DNA of 64,000 nt. Source: Mycolicibacterium septicum DSM 44393. Lineage in GTDB: Bacteria; Actinomycetota; Actinomycetes; Mycobacteriales; Mycobacteriaceae. Each line of letters starts with the position of its first letter. Positions within the stretch are counted from its first letter, which is position 1. The DNA lies in the NCBI RefSeq assembly GCF_000455325.1, contig NZ_HG322951.1, forward strand, positions 3,712,622 to 3,776,621, in the 5' to 3' direction. The position numbers and the translations under genes are program-made. This document shows, in pieces, positions 58,625 to 64,000 of the stretch. The notes below the pieces were generated by a model, which saw only the letters and a program-made list of their open reading frames with translations, did no database searches and was not told where the DNA came from.

Positions 58625-60025
58625 TCAGGTGCTTCTTGGCTTCGGTGGCCATTGTTGCGGGTCAACAACGGGCGGCATGCTGTCGGGGTCGGAGTCCCAG
58701 TCGAAACTCGTGCCGTTCCAGTGCCCGGGGTTTGCGAACGAGACTGTTCCGTCTCCGTGGAAACTTGAGCCGTCGAACGTAGTCTGACCATCATGGTCGG
58801 CTAGGAATACCCCTTCGCGGAAAGTTATCCGCGCGTGGTTAGTAGTAACGAACGTCGCTTCTGTGAATCGGATGCGACCGCGGTCTGCACGAAACACCGC
58901 GTGGTCAAACGTAATCCCTTCGTTGCTGTTGGCGGCAAATGTGGCCCACATGAAGGTAATGCAATCGGGCAGCTGTCCGTCGGTGAATACTTGCCGGGCT
59001 GGGTTCGTTGCCGTGAAGTGGGCAGCTTCGAAACTGATCGCTCCGGCGCCGTCCGTGCTGAACGTCGATTGAATAAACGATAGTCCGCCGTCGCGCCGCG
59101 AGTCGAAATGAGCGGAATGAAAGGATATGCGCCCTTCTTCGCGCGCCAGGAATGTCACGCCTTCGAAGCTGATACCCAGTATCGCGTCCGCAGTAAAGGT
59201 CGCGTCAGCGAAGTTCGTCCAGTCCCTGCTTCCCGTTGCGGTGAACGTCGCGCCGTCGAATGTTATTGCGTCTTCGGCCGATCCGTTGAAGGCCGTTCCC
59301 TCGAATCCGACGTATCCGGTGAAACTTGCCCCGGAGAAGTCGGCCGACGTTATACGGGCGCCGCTCAAATCGAGGTCGTGCAGGTGGGCACCTGAAAGGT
59401 TGATCGCACATGCTGACCAGTTAGGCGATGCATCAGGTTGTAGGTGCTGCCGGAGTACCGACGAAATTGTCTCGCGGACGACGCGTTCCTCTGCGATGTC
59501 TGCGTTGTCGTCCAACGGATCCCACGGTCGTCGTAGATAGGAGCATAAGACGTCGACGCATGCCTGGATCTGGCGGCTCGAAGGGTCGATTGCATGCCAG
59601 TCGTCTGCCAGTGCCGCCAAGGAGTGAGCTCCAGCGTGTCGGCTCATGACGGTTGCGCTGTCGAGTTGCGTTGTAGCCGTAGTGAATCGAGCGTGCAGGT
59701 CGCGTCTAACTTCTTGTGCTCGCTCGTCTCGATACCGTAGCTGCTCAGCGTCGTGACGTTCCTTTTCGGCGGAACGTGTGTAGTGGCCGCTGTAGTAGGC
59801 CAAGACACCAGCGGTGATAGCACCGAAACCGGCCGCCAACGTTGCGTACGGTTGGGCCGCGTGTTGCCAAAAGGCCGCCCAGTTCGGTGACCCGTGGGCT
59901 AACACGACGTATGCGGCCGGAGGTAAGCCCACACATGTGGCCGCACCGGCGGCGAGTGCGCTGAGCGTGCGGCCAAGACCAAGATGTCTGCGGACTGGCG
60001 CTCGGCGGTGAGGCAGATCAGACAT
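58625..60025 (-). CDS. membrane-anchored pentapeptide-like beta-helix protein
   Basis: A 466-residue protein. Two membrane segments lie at about 20-45 and 62-80 (SALAAGAATCVGLPPAAYVVL; ATLAAGFGAITAGVLAYYSG). A charged helical linker follows, then a right-handed beta-helix-like tail from about residue 205: LSGAHLHDLDLSGARITSADFSGASFTG and repeated units of about 22 residues (e.g. ITFDGATFTATG, ISFEGVTFLARE, ISFEAAHFTATN). This has the phenylalanine stacking of pentapeptide-repeat proteins. Function unknown; such proteins may protect or sense in defence systems. Confidence 0.75.
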   Translation of the reverse strand: MSDLPHRRAPVRRHLGLGRTLSALAAGAATCVGLPPAAYVVLAHGSPNWAAFWQHAAQPYATLAAGFGAITAGVLAYYSGHYTRSAEKERHDAEQLRYRDERAQEVRRDLHARFTTATTQLDSATVMSRHAGAHSLAALADDWHAIDPSSRQIQACVDVLCSYLRRPWDPLDDNADIAEERVVRETISSVLRQHLQPDASPNWSACAINLSGAHLHDLDLSGARITSADFSGASFTGYVGFEGTAFNGSAEDAITFDGATFTATGSRDWTNFADATFTADAILGISFEGVTFLAREEGRISFHSAHFDSRRDGGLSFIQSTFSTDGAGAISFEAAHFTATNPARQVFTDGQLPDCITFMWATFAANSNEGITFDHAVFRADRGRIRFTEATFVTTNHARITFREGVFLADHDGQTTFDGSSFHGDGTVSFANPGHWNGTSFDWDSDPDSMPPVVDPQQWPPKPRST

Positions 60026-60338
60026 GGTGGCCGGGCGTTCGGAGTTTGGTGGGAGTCGGCATCAGCTGCAATCCTTCTCGCGAGATCTTGGGCCATCACA
60101 TCACAGCGTCGTGGGTCGCAGCACACGTACCTGCGGGCGACTTTCGTCGGATTGCCCTTGCCCGACGCGCAGGATGCCCGAGATTGCGACGGTGGCGTTT
60201 TGGATGCGCAAATCGGTTGATGACCGTGTGGTCAGCGTTCAGTTGGGTCGGCGTAGTCGGGCTGTGCGGTGGTTGTTGCCCTAGCCACGCAGGCGGCGTG
60301 CCTGGCTACCGCTGGGGGCTCTGGCGCTGCTGGCATCG
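60026..60338. other. intergenic region with a possible 36-residue ORF
   Basis: Between two divergent genes. The frame 60174-60284 (MPEIATVAFWMRKSVDDRV, ending AVRWLLP) has plausible codon use and hydrophobic ends, but no homolog was recognised and no good ribosome site. Otherwise nothing is seen. Confidence 0.3.
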
Positions 60339-61181
60339 TTGTCCACAGTCTGGTCGACCCGAGCGACTACTGTCTGTCACGTGCAGCCCTACGAAGCGAT
60401 CACCCTGGTCGAGCGGGTGCTTCGCGATCTCATACGGGAAGTGATGGCAGAGGGCTGGCGGGACGATCCAGCGGTCAGGATTGACCGCCTCGAGGACAAG
60501 CTGGCCGCTGAAATGGCCAAGCGGCGGGGGACCATCGCGTCGAGCGACCTAATCGAGTACCTGGAGTTCCACCAACTCAGAGAGATCATCGGTCGCGATC
60601 AGAATTGGGCGAGGTTCGAGCCGATCCTCGGTAAGAAGAAGTACTTCGAAACCTACATGGATCGCCTAGAGGGTTTCCGCAATCCAACGATGCATGGGCG
60701 ACAACTGTACCCATTCGAACAATCACTCGTGGTGGGGATCGTTGGAGAGATCACCAATCAAGTGACAATCTGGCGCAGCGAACAAGGACCAGACTTGAAG
60801 TACTATCCCGAAATCGTCTCTGTCACCGATTCTTTTGGACGCCAGCCCCGCAATGGGACGCCAGCAGAGTTGTGCGTGCGCCCTGGGGACTGCATCACGT
60901 TCAAGTGCATCGGCTCAGACCCGCACGGCCGGCTGCTCAGATGGGACCTTCGGGTGAAAAGCCGGGGCGGGTCGATGGTCACAGAAGACGGCCGCAAGGG
61001 CGAGGAAGTCACTCTCAGTTGGACGGTGCACCCGAATCAGATCCAAGAGGGCGCCGACGTATGGATCACGCTCGAAAGCGATAGTCAGTATCACCGGCAC
61101 GGTGAGTTCGATGACCGCTTCCATCTTGCGTATCACGTGCTGCCACCCTTAGACGCAGACCTAGGATCACCGGGCGAGTAA
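60339..61181 (+). CDS. HEPN-domain protein with C-terminal Ig-like domain
   Basis: A 280-residue protein (GTG 60381 is an alternative start). The N-terminal half is helical: YEAITLVERVLRDLIREVM, then LRDLI/IEYLEFHQLREII and the motif FRNPTMHGR with R114-N115 and H119, the R-N-x3-H of HEPN ribonucleases (related to Swt1-type domains). The C-terminal half is strand-rich (GDCITFKCIGSDPHGRLLRWDLRV, EVTLSWTVHPNQIQEGADVWITLES), resembling a PKD/Ig sensor. HEPN proteins act as RNases in toxin-antitoxin and antiphage systems. No antitoxin gene is seen next to it. Confidence 0.72.
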   Translation: MSTVWSTRATTVCHVQPYEAITLVERVLRDLIREVMAEGWRDDPAVRIDRLEDKLAAEMAKRRGTIASSDLIEYLEFHQLREIIGRDQNWARFEPILGKKKYFETYMDRLEGFRNPTMHGRQLYPFEQSLVVGIVGEITNQVTIWRSEQGPDLKYYPEIVSVTDSFGRQPRNGTPAELCVRPGDCITFKCIGSDPHGRLLRWDLRVKSRGGSMVTEDGRKGEEVTLSWTVHPNQIQEGADVWITLESDSQYHRHGEFDDRFHLAYHVLPPLDADLGSPGE

Positions 61182-61203
61182 GCGCACAACCGATGCCGGT
61201 GCG

Positions 61204-61233
61204 CTACTGCCCGAGCCCGGGCTCGGGCAGTAG
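61204..61233. terminator. 30-bp perfect palindrome, probable terminator
   Basis: A 15-bp perfect inverted repeat without a spacer starts at CTACTGCC and ends at GGCAGTAG. It is 23 bases after the stop of the HEPN gene. It could be a terminator hairpin or a protein-binding site. Confidence 0.65.
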
Positions 61234-61655
61234 TTCTGCCCCCCGATCGGGACCGAGGCGTACCAGTGGCTCTGGATAACGTCGAGCGACCGAGCACGAA
61301 CACACCAGTGGCTCGCTGAGGTCAACAGGTCCATCGTGGACTCGCATCAGCACTCAGGAGATGACCGGGCAGCGTGAGCTGATCCAGCCGACCACCGGTC
61401 ACGGGGGAGTCGCGCTGGGATCAGGTGCTCACGAACTGACCGCCTCCCCAATACGAGATGGGCAAGCCGAAGTGCTTGCTCATCGAGGGTGATGATGGCC
61501 ATCGGTGACGGCAGAGAGCTGACCGGTACGCGTCACCGCTGAACTGGTGCCGCCGGAGGCCCCACATGCACTGCGCCGAGATCATCGGCCCCGGTCATGT
61601 TGCTGCCGGCGGCGCTATTCAACGTCGCTCGCCGCATCCCAAACCCCTGCACTCA
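61234..61655. other. intergenic region, no gene recognised
   Basis: About 420 bases with scattered short ORFs and no conserved signal seen. Compositionally unremarkable. The right end leads into a broken frame on the minus strand. Confidence 0.4.
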
Positions 61656-61952
61656 TCACCACCCGGCGTTGCCGTCAACCAGACCGCTCAGATCGCTAGG
61701 GCTCGTCAACAGCAGCGACAACTCCCACCGCACCAAATCGATGGCCATCACCACCTGCGGGTCATCTGGATCAAATCCCTCGTCCACCAGCGCTTGGCGA
61801 TCCTCGGCATCCACATCCAGTTAGACGCCCAGCCCCTCGATCCGGTTCCCATCCCACAACCCCCACTCGGCGATCCCGGGTCGATCCACCGCGCTGCCGA
61901 ACCCCGAACCCAGATCATCGAGTAGGGCACACCGGATAAGCGTGTCGCTCAC
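61656..61952 (-). pseudogene. remnant of a small acidic protein with internal stop
   Basis: One reading frame of 98 codons from GTG at 61952 to TGA at 61656-61658 contains a TAA at 61821-61823. Before the stop it reads DTLIRCALLDDLGSGFG, SAVDRPGIAEWGLWDGN and RIEGLGV; after it LDVDAEDRQALVDEGFDPDD, PQVVMAIDLVRWELSLLL. Codons on both sides are natural for this genome, so it is probably a gene broken by a point mutation. The original protein is not recognised. Confidence 0.45.
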
Positions 61953-62284
61953 CGTCGCAGACCCAACCCCTATCCCCGTGAGCGATCGTCGAGAACACCC
62001 CCGCACTGGGCTACAGACAGTTCCAGCCGTGCGGCTCACCACGAAACCGAGGAACATTGGCGGCGCCACACTCTTGTCGCACAGCTTCATGCCTCGCCGC
62101 AGCGCTACGCGGCGTTGAATGCGTCCTTCAGGTTGCCGCGGTCGAGTGTGCGCCTGACGCTGAATGCCGCTGCCACAACTGATGTGGGCACAGATTCTCG
62201 GCCTGCACGTTCTCAGGTACGTGCGGATCAAACACAACGAGGTCCGTCTACTGGGTCGAAGGTCGCAGCCCACTGTGCTGGTGG
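61953..62284. other. intergenic region, no gene recognised
   Basis: About 330 bases between the broken frame and the RacP-like gene. Overlapping ORFs occur in several frames but none has steady codon use. No repeat or RNA element was identified. Confidence 0.4.
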
Positions 62285-62731
62285 TTACCGCTGGCCGTTG
62301 TGCGGAGGGATGCCCGCCGGGGTGGGTGGTGGAAGTCGGCTGGTTGCGTCGAGAAACGCGCGCACGCCGGTGAGTTGGTCGAGGTAGAGGCGGATCCAGG
62401 GGTCTTCGGGTGTGCGGTGTGCGTGTGGTTCGGCGGTGCCGGTCACCAGGCGCAGTACGCGGGTGTAGAGGCCGTGCACTGCGGTGCGCTCGTGGGCGAT
62501 CCAGTCCTGTGGTTCGTCGGTGACGCCGTGGCCGTCGCGGGTCCACGTCAGCGGCATTGCGTGCTGGAGCGCGCCGTATTCTTTGACCCACACGAGCCCG
62601 GCCCGTACCTGGTTGGGTGAGAGTCCGGTCGCTTTGGTCAGCTGTGCGGTGGACAGCCGGCCTGGCTTGGCGGCGATGAGCGCTTCCAGAACCCGTTCCC
62701 CCGAAATATGCCTGGGTAACCGGCTGGCCAT
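62285..62731 (-). CDS. RacP-like winged-helix protein
   Basis: A 148-residue protein with an N-terminal winged helix (RVLEALIAAKPGRLSTAQLTKATGLSPNQVRAGLVWVKEYGALQH) and a C-terminal helical part ending in a Pro/His tail. The pattern HTPLTWTRDG followed by DWIAHE, VLRLVTGTAEPHA and DPWIRLYLDQLTGVRAFLD resembles the RacP protein of Streptomyces plasmids and integrating elements. It follows the DUF6192 gene by five bases, so they form an operon. Likely a DNA-binding regulator or partition factor of accessory DNA. Confidence 0.65.
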   Translation of the reverse strand: MASRLPRHISGERVLEALIAAKPGRLSTAQLTKATGLSPNQVRAGLVWVKEYGALQHAMPLTWTRDGHGVTDEPQDWIAHERTAVHGLYTRVLRLVTGTAEPHAHRTPEDPWIRLYLDQLTGVRAFLDATSRLPPPTPAGIPPHNGQR

Positions 62732-62735
62732 GGTC

Positions 62736-63611
62736 CTACGCCTCGGTGAGTAGGCGTGCGAGTGCTTCGTCCAGACTGACGTCGCCGGTGTCGACTGCGG
62801 TTTCGATCCAGTCTGCGGTGCTGCGCACCCGAGCGATATTGGTGTGCACCGTTTCTCGTTCCTCGACGGTGAACGTGTGACCTCGAAGATGCGGCACCGC
62901 GCGGCCGGCGGAAGCGACGAATTGGGCGCACATCGCGATCAGTTCGATGTATTGAGCGCTGTGTTCGATCCGGGGTATCGCTGGGGTGCGCTGGCGGGCG
63001 CAGACGATGGCTTGGCGGGATTGCTCGACTTGGGCGGTGTTGACCGCGTGCCGAGCGGTGCGGTCGGCCATCGCGTGGAACGCCACACTGGGCCGGTTCA
63101 GGAAGTTCTTGGTGGCTTCGGTGGCGATGCTGTCGTCGTTGGCCAGCTCGTGGATGCGGTCGAGTTTCTCCTGCCGGGTTTTGGGGATCGGTGATTTCCA
63201 GCCCGCGGCGCGGCACGCGGTGTCCACTGTCCACCGATCGTGGCCGGTGTCGTCTGCCGGTGGCCGGTGAATCACGTCGAACCGGTCGTCCAGGCCGGCC
63301 AGGATCTTGTGAATGTAGTGCGAAATGCCTTTTACTCGTTCGGATTTCGGCCAGCGCGAGGACACCCATCGGTAAGTGTCGAGGGTCTTGACCGGCATGC
63401 CCAGGTCTTCGGAGAACCGCGCAAGGCCGTATCCCACGCTCATCAGCGGTTCGGCGGCGTGTTCGCCGCCGCGGGGTTGCATGGGTGCCACTTTCAGCGC
63501 GAGGTCTCCCAGGCCGAATTGGGCGTGGGCCTGCTGCTCAACCAGCGTGCGTCCCTCGCGCACCAATGTCTTGTAATGACGCTCGCTGACGTTTCCCACC
63601 ATGGTCGGCAT
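62736..63611 (-). CDS. DUF6192-family protein
   Basis: ATG at 63611 (with GCGAGGAG nine bases ahead; codons at 63620 or 63749 are alternatives). The 291-residue protein has the pattern VGNVSERHYKTLVREGRTLVEQQ, LGDLALKVAPMQPRGG, FSEDLGMPVKTLDTYRWVSSRWP (a helix-turn-helix like segment) and ERETVHTNIARVRSTADWIETAVDTGDVSLDEALARLL. I recognise this as the DUF6192 family, often encoded on Streptomyces plasmids and genomic islands next to RacP-like genes. Function unknown; probably DNA-binding. Confidence 0.68.
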   Translation of the reverse strand: MPTMVGNVSERHYKTLVREGRTLVEQQAHAQFGLGDLALKVAPMQPRGGEHAAEPLMSVGYGLARFSEDLGMPVKTLDTYRWVSSRWPKSERVKGISHYIHKILAGLDDRFDVIHRPPADDTGHDRWTVDTACRAAGWKSPIPKTRQEKLDRIHELANDDSIATEATKNFLNRPSVAFHAMADRTARHAVNTAQVEQSRQAIVCARQRTPAIPRIEHSAQYIELIAMCAQFVASAGRAVPHLRGHTFTVEERETVHTNIARVRSTADWIETAVDTGDVSLDEALARLLTEA

Positions 63612-63820
63612 CGACATCATCTCCTCGCCATGCCCGACCTCGCACGCCGCTGCCGATCGCGACGGCAATACCGTCTTGTCGTGATGCGATGTGCGAACGT
63701 TTACGGATAGGTACCGCCGCATTGTGCAGCGGTGATCACTCGACCGCAATACCGATGCGCCCCCTATTTTCGCTGTTCAACGGGGATATTCGTCGTCCAA
63801 ACAACCCGTTCGGGTAGGCG

Positions 63821-64000
63821 TCACGGTGACGGCTGCGGCGAACGTTTATCGCGCCAGGCGCGGGTTCGGCACCGATGCGAGCAGTAGATGGCCGACGACC
63901 GATGCTCGATACCGACAATCCAGTCCTGCCCACACACCGGGCACACCGCCCGCGCCGCGGAAACACCGCGCATCGTGCGCACACGGGTCCGGGTGCGTTG
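63821..64000 (-). CDS. zinc-ribbon protein, 5' end outside window
   Basis: The frame ends with TGA at 63821-63823 and is open to the window's edge; ATG 63973 is a possible start inside. The text reads CPVCGQDWIVGIEHRSSAIYCSHRCRTRAWRDK: two cysteine pairs (CPVC and CSHRC) forming a treble-clef or ribbon zinc finger. Small zinc-finger proteins of this type occur on plasmids and islands. Transcribed toward the DUF6192 gene. Confidence 0.6.
   Translation of the reverse strand, partial: QRTRTRVRTMRGVSAARAVCPVCGQDWIVGIEHRSSAIYCSHRCRTRAWRDKRSPQPSP

Noticed and set aside
61821..62591. A 256-residue minus-strand ORF
   Set aside because: Its first half is a shadow of the RacP-like gene; only its last 43 codons belong to the broken frame annotated as a pseudogene.
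1..64000. CRISPR arrays, tRNA or rRNA genes and complete insertion sequences
   Set aside because: No repeated spacer structure, cloverleaf with CCA end, rRNA sequence or intact transposase was seen.

Overview
The window is high-GC actinobacterial DNA with very dense coding on both strands, frequent GTG/TTG starts and GTGA/ATGA start-stop overlaps. The protein set (RDD, DoxX, F420-type Ddn-like protein, NlpC/P60 and L,D-transpeptidase, TIGR00027-type methyltransferase, rhomboid-like protein, transmembrane Ser/Thr kinase, short secreted 'SAA/AHA' proteins) points to a fast-growing mycobacterium (Mycolicibacterium type). No rRNA, tRNA, CRISPR array or intact transposase was seen.

Layout. 1-6.6 kb: end of a GntP permease, small membrane proteins, a beta-lactamase-fold protein, a metallo-beta-lactamase-fold hydrolase, a thioesterase-like protein, a flavin monooxygenase and GtrA. 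6.7-12.4 kb: an oxidative operon (Rieske oxygenase, NTF2-like protein, P450) divergent from an uncharacterised gene, a TetR regulator and an EamA exporter, with a dyad operator between them. 12.4-16.6 kb: a PotABCD-type polyamine ABC transporter whose ATPase seems to start at CTG. 16.9-28.1 kb: transporters, a dehydrogenase, hydrolases, a cytosolic LysM protein, a MerR-like membrane-anchored protein, and an MFS pump controlled by a divergent CGNR regulator. 28.2-36 kb: methyltransferase, lysyltransferase-like protein, rhomboid-like protein, a frameshifted trpB2, and a P3B-type Mg ATPase.

36-41.8 kb looks like one regulatory unit: a BlaI/M56 pair, a multicopper oxidase, an L,D-transpeptidase and an NlpC/P60 hydrolase, with related TACGTA/TCTAC dyads in front of each. 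This suggests BlaI-controlled envelope and copper stress genes. 42.5-53.9 kb: sulfatase, a probable catabolic operon (lipocalin-like protein, phosphotransferase, MDR oxidoreductase) with TetR, an SDR reductase, a second TetR paired with a phytanoyl-CoA-dioxygenase-like gene, and a Ser/Thr kinase with an extracellular discoidin-like domain.

54-64 kb is accessory DNA: an orphan phage/CIS-type spike protein (gpV), a Pro-rich lipoprotein gene bracketed by inverted repeats, unknown genes bracketed by diverged direct repeats, a membrane-anchored beta-helix (pentapeptide-like) protein, a HEPN protein, a broken ORF, and a RacP-like/DUF6192/zinc-ribbon group of the kind found on actinobacterial plasmids and integrative elements. 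The least explained items are the spike/LysM orphans, the HEPN/beta-helix block and the BlaI dyad network.
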